Source of the DNA: Pseudoips prasinana
Lineage: Eukaryota; Arthropoda; Insecta; Lepidoptera; Nolidae
DNA length: 64,000 nt
NCBI GenBank assembly: GCA_951640165.1
Contig: OX621240.1
Span: forward strand, 5,220,713-5,284,712
Direction: 5' to 3'
The notes beneath the pieces were generated by a model, which did not search any database, was not told where the DNA came from, and saw only the letters and a program-made list of their open reading frames with translations. Every line of letters starts with the position of its first letter. The first letter of the stretch is position 1. Made by a program: the position numbers and the translations under genes. Below are positions 44,691-56,134 of this stretch, in pieces.

Positions 44691-45364
44691 CCGTTTAATT
44701 TACATATCAGTAAGGAAAAAATTTGTCACAATAATTTCATACCAGCCAATGATAAACTATGCGTACAATTTAGGGTACAAAAGGTTAGCTTTAAACAATG
44801 TCTAATGCCAAAGCTAATTCAACGTCTTAGGCAAATAACATAAATGACAGAGAATGTTAGTTTCAAGATTGTTCAGTACCCAAGCCACTCGTTGAAGTCA
44901 AATATATCAAGACCGTGATTATTTGTCTACAGTAACGACTAACTACTTTCATTAACGCAATGAAGAACTTATGTACAAAAGGACATTAGAAGATGGAGAA
45001 CTTGTATGAGTAACGATGGTGATGTGTGAGAGTGCCAGCGATTTTCTTGGGTTAGAATAAGGACACTAGTGTATGCGAAAATTTCCTGTGCACGTAGTAA
45101 ATATTTTGTCACTTTTTTTAATAAAGTGATAAACCTATCTATCTTTCAAAATGGAACATCCACGGCTGTCTAGTTTACACCGCCGGATAACAGTTGCTTG
45201 ACACAGATCTAAGAGCATATTCACTTCAAGTATTTGGCTTAGATTTAAGTAGAAATGAATAAGCTAACGTAATTAACGTAAATAAGAGAATAAGAGTACG
45301 TTTATAAAATGCCTGCCGAATGTAGATATAAATAAATGATGTCCTCCCGACCGAATTTCGGCCA

Positions 45365-45715
45365 CGGCAGCCAGTCTAAATGGAGACTAGCCAATTGCGC
45401 AGGACATATTATAGTGCACAAGTGTGTGCGCAAACACAGGGGCACTTTCTATCCCATCACTCTCATGATCCGATGGGACGCCTAGCGACACGACGGGAAA
45501 GAGTTCAGGTACAGGACCGACGGCTTTACATGCTCTCCGAGGCACGGGGGTGTAATACCGCCAACTTTCAGACTTCGGGCTGAGAAATTTCTTTTTACGG
45601 GAAAATTCCAAAATGACTTTATGGCCCGACCCGGGATTTGAACCCAGGCCCTTATTATCTGTGGTTGAACACGCTGCCGCTAGACCAACGAAGCAGTCAT
45701 AAACAGTCATAAATA
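45365..45715 (-). repeat. Repeat D, near full length
   Basis: tRNA-derived: reversed head with B box 'gggatttgaacccaggccct' and 'cgctgccgctagaccaacga', then 'catgctctccgaggcacggg' and 'attatagtgcacaagtgtgt'. Long frames on both strands here are repeat artefacts. Confidence 0.75.
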
Positions 45716-45754
45716 AATATATAAGGTGCCAACGTGTTTAAGGTTCATAGCCAG

Positions 45755-46095
45755 ATAGTCTCACCGGTCTCTACGTGATTGACAAGTTTAAGCAACTTAA
45801 GCTAACTAACTAGCAGTTAAGCTAAAGTTTAACGTGCCTTGCAAAGCACTGAGACACTCACGACTATAATTACTGGGACCTATAAGTCCCAGTTGTAGTC
45901 ATTAGACAACATTCGTTAAGCCATGTCAGAGGCCAAAGGGCGGCTTGAACTACCCTGCCACGAGGGTTAGGTACTACTGCCTATGCGATGAGTAAGCCCC
46001 CGCTTCGTACAATTAATGGTGTAACCCCATAAATAATTGTTCTGAGTGATGGTACAGATATTTATTCCTTTAATGGTAGCGTTGTCTATAACAAA
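45755..46095 (+). repeat. Repeat E and SINE-C tail
   Basis: E: 'ctctacgtgattgacaagtt' to 'cttgaactaccctgccacga' (45755-45985). 46000-46095 has the 'attgttctgagtgatgg' to 'gcgttgtctataacaaa' end of SINE-C. Confidence 0.65.
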
Positions 46096-46659
46096 TAACT
46101 TCAAATCTTTCTTGACTCGCCATAGATTAAATCTGCTTCCATAGACAATCAAGTTACTTATTTTTCTATAATTTCTATTTAAAAGACCAAATCAAATATA
46201 GAATTGTTTTAAATTAGCTACGGTCTAGCTGCTAATTCTATCAAAACAGGTAAAGTTATTTTATTTTGTTAGGTTGGTATTTAATTTCTTCGTGGAATTT
46301 TGTTGTGTGTATTTTATTCCAAAAGGAAAATATTTTCGTATCGTGTAATTTTATCGTGTGAGGTTTTCGTTTTAATACTTTATAGAAACGTTTTAAAACC
46401 TTGTGGTATAACAAATATTCAGTTACGTATAAAAATACTTTAATGTAGGGAATAACTTTAACAATATTTAATCTTATGTACATATCAAAACTTGGTAGAA
46501 ATAATGAAATATATTTAACGCTTATTCATTTACATTCAAGATTTTACTTACTTTTGTAGCCTATTTATACGTGAAAATCAAATATAAAAAAGAAATTAAA
46601 TGTGACATTAAAAAACGAGTGTGTTTTAGACCAGATGACCGAAGTATAATTTACATGTT
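46096..46659. other. No gene recognised
   Basis: AT-rich. A 75-codon reverse frame (46256-46483) has no recognised domain. Confidence 0.5.
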
Positions 46660-46900
46660 AATTAAACCACTTTGGCGATCACCCATCTATGGACTGACCG
46701 CGAGCCTAGTTGCTTGACCTCGCCAATCATTTATAGAATGGTGAGAGCATCTGGCTGTGAGCTGTGGTCGGTTATTGATTTTTTTGTGGGTAGAAAACTT
46801 CTTATCAGAAGGCCGGAGTAGGGAAGTTGAAGGTGTAACACCTCCGTGCTTCTAAAAGCAAGTAAAGCCTTCCGCGACCTTTTGACCGACACAGTAAGGC
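46660..46900 (-). repeat. Repeat E, partial
   Basis: 'cacccatctatggactgacc' and 'ctagttgcttgacctcgcc' match 53402-53640; the right part is diverged. Confidence 0.6.
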
Positions 46901-46930
46901 ATCGATGACAAACCAAAATACAGTGGCTTA

Positions 46931-47078
46931 TGTCGTTGTACCTACTGATGCGTATGTAGTTGTACCAAGGCGTATGTAGTTGTACCGATGCATATGCCGT
47001 TGCACCGATGCGAATGTAGTTGTACCAAGGCGTATGTAGTTGTACCGAAGCGTATGTAGTTATACCGAGGCGTGCTGT
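46931..47078 (+). repeat. Minisatellite, 20-bp unit x 7
   Basis: Consensus 'gcgtatgtagttgtaccga' with a few substitutions; about seven units. Confidence 0.9.
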
Positions 47079-47139
47079 TCACATTTCGATTTGTTACCTA
47101 TACATTACTGTGGCACAAAAATTTTGTAGTAGATGTTTG

Positions 47140-47664
47140 TGATGAGCAGTGAGCTCATCGGGCAGATAGGAAGGGTCAGCAACGTTACCACTTCGATAAC
47201 CGGTTGCTTTCAAGTGGGCCGTAGTTATTGATTTGGTAATATAAAAAAAGCCCACTCAATTTACAAAAGTCACACGCGTGTAATAACTCACAAACCATAA
47301 ATTCGCACCTCCTAACATATACGTACACACGTATAAGCCCTATACCGAACCATGGCTCATTAGGAAGGACCATTAAGGGCTAAATTAAACCCCCAAAGGC
47401 CCCCAATGACAAATAGCAAGGAAACTTATAACGTAACATTGTTTTGGGCTTTTCTAAATGAGGTCAAACTAGAGTTGATTGCAATATATATATTGTTCTA
47501 TTAATTTTATTATGTTGTGGTTTACAAATGTATGGTCCATTAAGGATGTTTTGAACAGTAATATAGGATTATTCCCTTTGTGACTGTTGAGGATATGCTC
47601 GCGACTTAAAATATTAACCGCATAGGGACCTTTTTTATAAGTATTATGTCAATAAAGTTGGGCG
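47140..47664. other. Repeat Z scrap, otherwise unique
   Basis: 47140-47215 has 'gatgagcagtgagctcatcg' and 'agggtcagcaacgtt' as in reversed repeat Z. The rest is unidentified. Confidence 0.4.
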
Positions 47665-47716
47665 ACAATAGCGAAAAACATTGGACGTAGTTACGTCCAA
47701 TGTTTTTCGCTGTTGT
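47665..47716. repeat. 52-base near-perfect palindrome
   Basis: 25-base arms (acaatagcgaaaaacattgg plus acgta) with one mismatch and a 2-base centre. Confidence 0.9.
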
Positions 47717-47884
47717 AGTATCTGAAACAATATTGAAGTGAAACATTTTTACACTAGCTTGTATTGGAAAGTAAACTGGTGAATGAGTGATGAGAAATGA
47801 AAAGCGAGATCGGGGGAGGCAAACGGAAGTTGAGAGGTAGATATAAGTTAGTGAAGAGAGTAAGTGAGAGAGGGAACAAAATTT

Positions 47885-48025
47885 TCATGGCAAAGGATCT
47901 TAACTAAAGACTATAACAGACAAGTAAAACATATTGAAATTGGCAGAGTTAGAGCGGTCTGAGCTCAGAATGGAACTGAATTGCGTTACCTAGGTTCATT
48001 TATAAATCAAAGTCAATTCGACGGC
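47885..48025 (+). pseudogene. LINE reverse transcriptase scrap
   Basis: Broken frame reads …KHIEIGRVRAV*AQNG, then ELRYLGSFINQ, like the 'FKYLGSLI' motif of non-LTR reverse transcriptases. Upstream 47780-47880 is purine-rich. Confidence 0.45.
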
Positions 48026-48189
48026 GCTTTAAGACCTTATAACTTAATCAGATTAAGAATCTGTTCCTCAAGTATAATTTGAAGTGAATTTGTAGGGAAA
48101 ATATCCCAAATTACATGTTTTAGAACACGCGTGTGAAGAACAATTTTTAAGAGAATTGTCGTTTAGATTACACGCTGTAATAATAATAA

Positions 48190-48672
48190 TAATATCCTGG
48201 GACATTATTCACACAGCTTCGACTATGGAAAGCAGATATCTGATATACTACTTTTCTTTTGTAAATACATACGTATATAAAGAAATAAGAGAAAAATTCT
48301 AAGAGAAAATTACAAAATTTCTGATTATTTAAGTGATAAAAGTGCTTGGGATTGAGTTGTTCTTAGTCAACACAAATTTTTGTAAATAATCTTAAGTATA
48401 AATTTATTTTAAAAAAGGATTCCTACTGAGTTTTATGGCAGTGTTTCTCAGTAGCTGCCACGTCATGAAATGTACGGTAGGGTAAAAAAATATGACGATT
48501 CCACGTAAATGAAAAATTTTACGGAATAAATAATTTTGACTTTGACTTTGACTATAGATAATTACACCCAGACTCAGGACAAACAGACATGTTCATGCAC
48601 ACAAATATCAGTCCTGGGTGAGAATCAAACCCACGACCTGCGGCGTAAAAGGCAACCACGCCAACGGGCAAG
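48190..48672 (-). repeat. SINE-B split by a LINE end
   Basis: SINE-B tail (48190-48277) and head (48556-48672, B box 'gagaatcaaacccac') are separated by a 5'-truncated + strand LINE end (48278-48553) finishing 'ttttgactttgactttgac'. 48673-49101 has nothing recognised. Confidence 0.8.
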
Positions 48673-49101
48673 GGCATTGGTTTCGACCAATGCACTTTCC
48701 CCTTGACGTGATCTTTTCGTTTCGCAGTAGAGGCTTTTGAAACTGACTTTTTGTATGTTTTAAAGTCTTTTTTGTAAATAAACATAAGTAGGTAATTCAA
48801 ATTATGTCTGTGGCCATTTTATCCATTTCTTTGTGACTCAATTCCACAAAATAACGTTTGCAAAATAAAGATAAAACCATGTTTATATTTAAGTGTAAAC
48901 ACGCAAAATAACAAGTTTTGGTAAGACTTTATAATTTAAAAAACATATGTTGTTCAACTCCCACATTCTAGAATACGAACGTATTACGTAATGCAAAGGG
49001 GTAATAAATTAAGATGTTTAAGTAACTATGACCAAAAATAGAAGCTGTTTCATTTGGCTATCTTAATTGCTATAATTAATATTATAGATTCGACATCTTA
49101 T

Positions 49102-49260
49102 TATCATCAATCATATAGGAAGAGAAGAATCAAGTAAAAGACTCAAATTTGTCTTACATAAACGCAATTAATTTCATATCCTATGTATGAATTGCGTTTT
49201 AAATGTAAGACAAATTTGAGTCTTTTACTTGATTCTTCTCTTCCTACATGATTGATGATA
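49102..49260. repeat. 159-bp near-perfect hairpin
   Basis: About 70-base arms ('gaagagaagaatcaagtaaa' and 'agactcaaatttgtcttac' in the left arm, complement at the right) around a loop of about 10 bases. Only a few mismatches and one small indel. Confidence 0.92.
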
Positions 49261-50092
49261 GATACTGAGAGACTTAACTTTAGTAACATTACACGATAAA
49301 ACTCATTTCATTTCAAAACTTTCCACAACTCTATTAGGCCTTAATCGACAAATAAGCATCAAATATACTACAGATTTTTGCACTGAAATCGAGAACCAGT
49401 AATAATACAAGTAATAAACTTTAAGTGGCATAGAACAGAGTGTTCTATAGTTTTAACTGCAGCTGTGCGTCTGTGTGTGATTAAGTTTGCAATAACTCTT
49501 TGTACAAAGCCTTTCGCATTCTCGTTTCGTACAGCCAAGCTCCAAGCTCCCAACTTTGTGTTCCCAGACACATACAACACGGGTTTATTCAAGGCATCTT
49601 CGCGGTCCACCATAAACTACGTCTCTGTTACTCATCAGATGAGATTTAGGTCATGTTCAGTTCAACGGTCTATCCACTAAGCTGTCTACACTCCATAGCA
49701 TCGTATTTCATTTCCATTTCCATGCAAATGTCGCTTAGAGTAATGTCTTCCTTAAACATTATTTTCCGCCAGCGATAAAACAATCCTGCACGTTTATTCA
49801 AAAACCTTTTCTCCTTTAAAAGCCCTGTTCAAGCCGTACATTTGCTCTCGAGTATGTCTAAAGTACTTAAAAACCGCGTGAAATTGACCCGACATTGGCG
49901 TTCCCAATCTCTTCGTGTGCGCTTGCGAGTAATTCCACACAGTAATCAATGTAAAAGCTAAAGTTGGAGCTTAGTGCCAGCGGTTAGATCTATATCCTAT
50001 AACAAAATGCTGATTATAAAGCTATGGTAACTTAACGTTAGCATACTAATTTTGTATTTGTAAAACGAGGAACAGAGTAATAGATATCAGAA
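49261..50092. other. Unassigned; one possible coding remnant
   Basis: A reverse frame at 49368-49613 reads VDREDALNKPVLYVSGNTKL then GAWSLAVRNENAKGF, CpG-rich compared with its surroundings, but I do not recognise a family. 49840-49950 is also GC-richer. Treat as unassigned. Confidence 0.35.
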
Positions 50093-50295
50093 TCATCAGT
50101 CGAAAGTCACCCACTGCTGTACAAAGGACTCCCCCAAAGATCTCCGCAATTGCCGGTCTTGCGCTACCCGCATCCAGCATCTTCAAGCGTCCCATCCAAG
50201 AACATGGATCCATCTGCTAGAGAACAGGAAGACGCAGCGTGGGCAGGTTACCCACGCTGCGTCTACCGGCTCGTGGTCGCGACTCGAGTAGCGTT
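50093..50295 (-). mobile_element. RTE-like LINE end with internal inversion
   Basis: Reverse copy ('gaaagtcacccactgctgta', 'ccaaagatctccgcaattgc', 'cttgcgctacccgcatccag'). In its right part a 13-base palindrome GACGCAGCGTGGG/CCCACGCTGCGTC (50231-50263) interrupts the usual order. Confidence 0.8.
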
Positions 50296-51104
50296 CGGTC
50301 TTAGCTGTATAGACAATACAACAGTAGACAACAGTCCATAAGCAATATCAGATATCTTCAGGGTGGCTTAAACGCCTCAAACACTGAGGTGACTATTATC
50401 TGTACAAAAGAAAGAAAAACCGTAGCCTACGACGTTTATGACACACATGACATTGTTGAGGTGTTGTTGACCCTTCGCCTCTAAATAACGTTTTACGACC
50501 TTGTTCAAACATTGGGCCACAATATTAACGTAGCCTGGAGTGTATTTTATTTGAAGGTACTTTCACAGTCGAGCTGCTAAAAGAATGAAGAAACTATATG
50601 ATCTCGTTTTGCGTTAATGATATATTTTGCATCTAGAACAAATTTTAATAGAGATCCGTACGATTTATTAACATTATTTTAGCTGTTAACAAACATCTGG
50701 TGCTGTGAGTGTTGGCGGTGAACACTTACCATCAGATGGCTTAAACTTGAAGCCTTGCAGAAAAAAAAAATAGGTAGGATTTTTTCTAGTGATCGCGAGT
50801 TATAGTAGAGTCAGGTAATCTTAATCAAAGTTTCATAATGGTATCGCTTTCAGTAAAGCCCCACACGTTTCTGTCAGTGTTGGAGTACAGTGCTGATTGA
50901 AGCTGTTGGATTGTTCTATTCTGTACACCGTTTGAACACTGAATCACTGTACATTATTGGGATGTCTAACCTCGGGAGTCAATACCTTGGATATGATTTA
51001 ATTGTAAGGAATATAATATAATCGAAGGCATATTTTTTAAATCACTGGAATTTGGCGTGATTCATTAATACAATTGCGATATATATACATATATGTGTAT
51101 ATGT
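50296..51104. other. No gene recognised
   Basis: 50697-50770 ('gtgttggcggtgaacactta', 'ccatcagatggctt', A run) is a reversed scrap related to repeat Z. Nothing else seen. Confidence 0.45.
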
Positions 51105-51333
51105 ATATATTTGCTGTGTGCTGACGGCATCATCCAAATCCTCATCAATCCCGTGGGCGTCGTAGAAGTCGACTCGAGGGAATATTTACCAGAGAACGGG
51201 CAGCTGCATCTCTCTGTGTACTATGAGCACCATACTACGATCGCCAACCCGTCTGCGTGTGGATTATGGCAATCCCATCCTTAGGGGAGGCTTTTGTCCA
51301 GCAGTGGACGTCATTTGTCTGATATGATGAGGT
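51105..51333 (+). repeat. SINE-R, best copy
   Basis: Body 'gggcgtcgtagaagtcgact', 'gaatatttaccagagaacgg' and 'accatactacgatcgccaac', then a 3' end 'ggggaggcttttgtccagca' and 'gtggacg…ctgatatgatga' shared with the RTE-like LINE tail. Confidence 0.7.
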
Positions 51334-51904
51334 GTACTAGGATAGGGCCTAAAACACTTATCATTCAAACCCAGGTAGCATTTAATGCATGTTCATTATG
51401 CGCCTATCATATAGCCTTAACACGTTAAACGCATCACCTGAAAATATGATAAATGTAGAAAATGCTGCCTGTGCTGTTTTGCTTTGGGACTAAGGGCTCC
51501 CCATGCTTCTTCACATATCGCGGTCTATTGAATGTGTTACCCTCTTTTTCTCCTCAACCACTAAGTTGTCGATTCAACGCTTTCTAGTCCCGTCATGACG
51601 TCTCAGCTCCGCTTATGTTTGGGTACTAACGTAGTTACTAATAAATCTTCCTCATCTGCCCTGGTGTATCCTATAGATATAGCCCCTCGAAGGCCACTAT
51701 GATATGCTGATTTTCTACCGACATGACGACATTGAAAATAAATCTAATATATAACATTCTCGTACCACTTACACGGTTTTGCTGATTCGTATGATTTTTT
51801 TTGTGCATACTATATTTGATACGTTTGAGAATCGGTTGTAAACTATTTTTTAAATTCTATGCCTGTGAGTAATAAGAGTGGCAATTATTTTTATTTTTAT
51901 AGAG
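51334..51904. other. No gene recognised
   Basis: No exon or repeat assigned. Confidence 0.5.
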
Positions 51905-51960
51905 TGATCTTTGGGGGAGGCCTTTGTCCAGCAGTGGACGACGTTCGGCTGATATGATAA
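51905..51960 (+). mobile_element. RTE-like LINE, last 55 bp
   Basis: 'gatctttgggggaggccttt', 'gtccagcagtggacgacgtt', 'cggctgatatgata'. Just after it, 51989-52014 is a 12-base-arm palindrome (aatagtatccat). Confidence 0.8.
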
Positions 51961-52501
51961 CTTTAAAGATAAAATACGTAGAGAAACAATAGTATCCATT
52001 TCATGGATACTATTCAAAACAATCATATTATTAAGAGTATTAAAAAAACAAGGAACACAAAAATGAAATCATTTACATAGAAATAGCCGATGTAATCAAT
52101 TGACCTTAGTCAAATGTCGAGGGCATTGCAGTCAGATGAGTCACAAAGCTTTTTATAGTAAAAACTCAATTTGTGGGTGGTTCTAACAGATTTACGAGTT
52201 CTGGATATGGCAAACAAGACGTAAAAAGACTGGAACTTGACACAGAAGTTTTAGCACACAGAAGCCAAACTTAAAATTAATCTAAATAGTTATTGTCGCA
52301 GTCTGTATAAGCTAACTTTAGCACTGAATATAAATATTGCTTCAATGCAATCTAAAGAAATCTATATATTTAATGTACAGATTTAAGTTGAACAAAGCGC
52401 TAGTGATGTCCCGAGTGCAGTCAGCGAACAAACACGGCCCGCCCAGCTGCTAAGCGTATTCAAAGCCTATGAATGTACAAGCGTTAAATTTTGATGACTG
52501 A

Positions 52502-52579
52502 CAGCAAGTGGACAGTTGTTTGTTGACATAATTGTATTAACTTACTTAATTATGTCAACAAACAACTGGCCACTTGCTG
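52502..52579. repeat. Hairpin, 32-base arms
   Basis: 'cagcaagtggacagttgttt' and 'gttgacataatt' pair with the right arm with one mismatch; loop of 14 bases. Confidence 0.9.
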
Positions 52580-53401
52580 GTAAACGGTCGTAAAAATACT
52601 ACACTCGCGCTTTGGTGAACTTAAATCTTTTATATATAGATTTCTCTCGATTGCATTGAACTAATATTTATTTTCAGGTGGGAAACTTATAATACATTAT
52701 GTATAATATGAATCTCAATTCATTTATCAACAGTTCGGGTGACCTATAGAAACTTGTAACGATGACAATTTCATATACTATTTATGTATGATTCCCCTTA
52801 ACAAAGGGATATTCTTTTTCGGGCATCGTCTACTATAACGCTACAAATATAGTTTCGTTTAGTGAATTATTCCTACTGACTGCTAATAATACTGTGATCC
52901 CTTTTATGATTTGGTTTACATTTATGTTTTATTTCAAACAGATAAGTTGCGCTAATAAAATGAAGGATATTAGCTAATATAGTTACATAAATGGTAACTA
53001 AATTAATATTATTATGGTGATCTAGTCAAACCTGTTATATTCGATAAAAAATGTAAACATGAAAAAGTGATATTTAGCCTCTTAACGATATATTTTTTTA
53101 GTGTTAGTACGCCATCAACTTGCTATAGATTTTTTTAACTTAGTAACCCGCGCCAGAGGGTTGCTCCCTTTAGTGTTCGAACAGCCCAGCCCAGAGCTGA
53201 TACACAGGGTGGTATTATTAGGATTTTGTTGTGCAACTATAGCCTTTTGTTTCCACCAATATATCATACCTGAATAGTAGATTGGAATTCTTCTGAATTT
53301 CACCACATTACTGGTTTAAGTATTTTAACCTTCGACATAAAAATTGGAGTATAATCGGTTTGTAATGTCTTTGTTGATGTGTATCTGATGCTTGTTTATC
53401 G
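52580..53401. other. No gene recognised
   Basis: AT-rich. 53115-53200 contains a reversed B-box-like phrase ('gttcgaacagcccag') but no clear SINE. Confidence 0.45.
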
Positions 53402-53640
53402 TATGGGCAGTGGTTACCCTACTGACAGAGTTGTTCAAGACGCTCAGTAGGCCACTGACATAGCCTATCATGTACAGCCGGAACTGACAGCTTAACGTGC
53501 ACTCCGAAACATAGAGGCGCTCCGAAATTAAACCACTTCGTTGTTTTGTCACCCATCTATGGACTGACCGCGTACCCAGTTGTTTAACCTCGGCGATCAC
53601 AGACGATCTGGTGAAAGCTTCTGGCTATGAGCGCCTCTGT
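53402..53640 (-). repeat. Repeat E, uninterrupted
   Basis: Full reversed copy: 'gggcagtggttaccctactg', 'acagcttaacgtgcactccg', 'cacccatctatggactgacc'. Used to recognise the other E copies. 53641-54037 has nothing assigned. Confidence 0.7.
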
Positions 53641-54037
53641 ATCTGATATCTGACATCGGCATCGTACCTCCCAATATGTATATAGGTGTATAGAATTAAC
53701 CAGTTCTCTGAAAGACTAAATAAGCTATATTTTTTAAATAATATCTTCCAACCATATCCATTAAATAATCGATATTGTTCGAAGTTATTAAATGTTTTAT
53801 GAAAGTCCAGTTCGAGTTGGGACACTTTTACGATTACGCTTTTATAGAGTTACACATATCAATGAACACGCGAGGTACTTTATGTGTGAATAAAAACAGC
53901 AATATAAGGTTTCACAATGATTTAGAGCGTATTTTTAACTTTAACAGCTACTAAATTCTTTTTGGAGTGTCGAATATTCGTTCACCAATGGAAAACCACG
54001 GTACTTCCAATTTTACTTTTTTTACTGGAATTTGTTG

Positions 54038-54133
54038 TACAGACGCCAGCACATCCAGCTACCCCAATCTGTCAAATTTCTTTTATAGATTTTCAACTTT
54101 AGTAGTAGTAGCTGGATGTGCTGGCGTCTGTAC
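54038..54133. mobile_element. Palindromic MITE, copy 3 (compact)
   Basis: Perfect 24-base inverted arms ('acagacgccagcacatccag' plus ctac and complement) in a 96-bp element. Confidence 0.9.
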
Positions 54134-54552
54134 ATATTATTTGTAACGTAAGAAGCTAACGAACACTGACGGGTAACTAAAGTAATTAATTTTAATTTAA
54201 CACTACTATTGGCATCAAGTATAACTGTCAACTCGACAGAACCTTGAAAATACAAATTTGGTGCTTTCTTAGGTGGCTTCTCAAATAGCAATCTCCCTCG
54301 TTTAATCATTCTGTCTTCAGCTTTGCTCTGGAAGAAGTTGGAACCACTTATTACTAACTCGTCTTTGCTTCTTTTTAAATTCGTTGCTAGATCCAAGACA
54401 GTTCAAAGGATTCCCCGGGATATGCATATACATTTTAAATTGTGTGCCACTGTTGATCCTGGCTTAAAAGAATTGCAGAAGCGTGTAAGAGGCAGGAACT
54501 CTTCCTATTTTTCTTAAGTTTAGAATTGTTTAATCTCCGAATAATTAAACTA
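54134..54552. other. Unassigned open frames
   Basis: Frames on both strands (54022-54396 reverse; 54323-54517 forward, ending LKELQKRVRGRNSSYFS) overlap. I recognise no family; either could be a decayed retrotransposon or pseudogene. Confidence 0.35.
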
Positions 54553-55607
54553 TCACACTAATATTATAAATGCCAAAGTTTAAGGGGAAGCCCAGCCAAG
54601 TAGCATAGTGCGGGTAAAAAGAATAATTGTTATTTCCATTTATCTATAATAGATGGCACTAAAACAAATTTTCTAGTCATGTCACGTGCAACCTGAGAAG
54701 CCATGATGGTTCAAACCAAAAAAATACGCGACCGCATACGTAGTAAAAAAAATATATAAATAAAAACGTTGTTTTGTTACGATTTTCGTCATGGTTTTTC
54801 ATTAACTTTTTTTATTTAATACCGAGTTATCTATGAAATGTTTTATTTATCCAATTGTACGTTTATTTAAAAATCGTTTCTTTTTGTTATCAACAAAAAT
54901 TATTTCTAGTTTTGACTTGTTTAGAATATGAGCGTGTTGGGCGAAATGGAAAGGTTTTGGCGGTATTGCCCGTTTAATTATTTAATAATCTCCTTCATAT
55001 GTTAGAAATATTTTAACAATATTTCAAATTAGACCTATTCCAACTATGGCTGGTCCTAAAAAAGGCCGCAAATATAAGAAGCAGAAATCAGATGTGTTGA
55101 CGTCTACACCCGACAAATTATTAGTGTAATCAATGCAAAAGCTAGGCGCATGAAGACTGCACTTCTTATGTATGAGTTGGCAGATACTTCTGCGATGAAT
55201 GCAAAGACTGATCTTAACTAATTCATCACTATCCTTTTGGCCCTCGAAACGTATCCGTTTAGCCCGACCCCTCCGGGCAAAACGAATAATTGATACTTTT
55301 TGTTAATGCTCATATTTAAAATTGAAATCGTTAAAGTTTTTAAGTTTATGTGATTATTTTCCGAATATGATTAAACATAGTACTTATTAAAAGTACAAAG
55401 AGTTTTATTGATTATTCCATTGTGGTTTTATTATCCCTTAACATATGCGTCTTGCCCGGGCTTCCCCTATGTTTGTTACTTCTTCACGCAAAAACTACCG
55501 AACGGATTTTGAGATTTGAATGGATATAATATAGCTTATATATCCGAATAACACATTTGCTATAATTTATAAAATTAAACGCGGATAAAACTGCAGGGCA
55601 CAGCTAG
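54553..55607 (+). mobile_element. Helitron-1 carrying a nested DNA transposon
   Basis: Starts 'tcacactaatattataaatg' and ends 'ctgcagggcacagctag'. The element is split after 'gccaaagttta' by an 885-bp insert and resumes 'tgtttgttacttcttcacgc'. Confidence 0.85.
54583..55467. mobile_element. TIR element nested in Helitron
   Basis: Ends 'aggggaagcccagccaag' and 'cttgcccgggcttcccc' are inverted over about 17 bases with two mismatches; TA flanks both sides. It contains a short broken coding start, MAGPKKGRKYKKQKSD, then stops. Non-autonomous; superfamily not fixed. 55608-55894 has nothing recognised. Confidence 0.75.
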
Positions 55608-55894
55608 TCTTTCATAAGCGGTAAACTCGTATTGTAACTCCAAACAACATCGTAACTACAATAGTATTGCAGATAATTACGTTATAATTAACTTTAACAT
55701 ATCTTACGAGAGTCCTAATTAAAAGTATGAAGAAAACAGCCGATTTTAATAACTGTGATTATGTGTCAATCATTATGTATTGCATAAGTCGCTTCGCTAG
55801 AAAGAAACTTCATTTTCCGTACGGAAATAGTCGTGCAATATGAGGAACTTTATTGCCTGTGTAAGTTTGAACACGTACACTTTTTACTGTATAT

Positions 55895-56134
55895 TTGATT
55901 GCATATGATCGAAGTCTATGCGCGATGGGGCTGCGGCGATTCTGTAGTGCATCAGGGATGTTTGCTGAGCATCGCGTAGGTTGTTTCTACGCTACGATGC
56001 ATAAGGGATGCGCATCTCTGGTGCGCAGAATACGTGGCAGCACCAACAGCATCCTTCGCATGATAGCTAGTCGGCTAGACTGTATTTACGTCAATCATTG
56101 CTGCGCCATTTCGCATGGAATGACGCAGCAATGA
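55895..56134. repeat. GC-rich block ending in a palindrome
   Basis: CpG-rich island in AT-rich DNA with an open 79-codon frame. 'cattgctgcgcca' and 'gacgcagcaatg' (56096-56134) form an inverted repeat. 'gggatgcgcatctctggtgc' shows further dyad symmetry. Unassigned. Confidence 0.45.

Noticed and set aside
45387..45710. 107-codon reverse frame
   Set aside because: Coincides with repeat D, a tRNA-derived SINE.
46931..47078. CRISPR-like array
   Set aside because: Units are directly adjacent with no distinct spacers, and the context is eukaryotic; it is a minisatellite.
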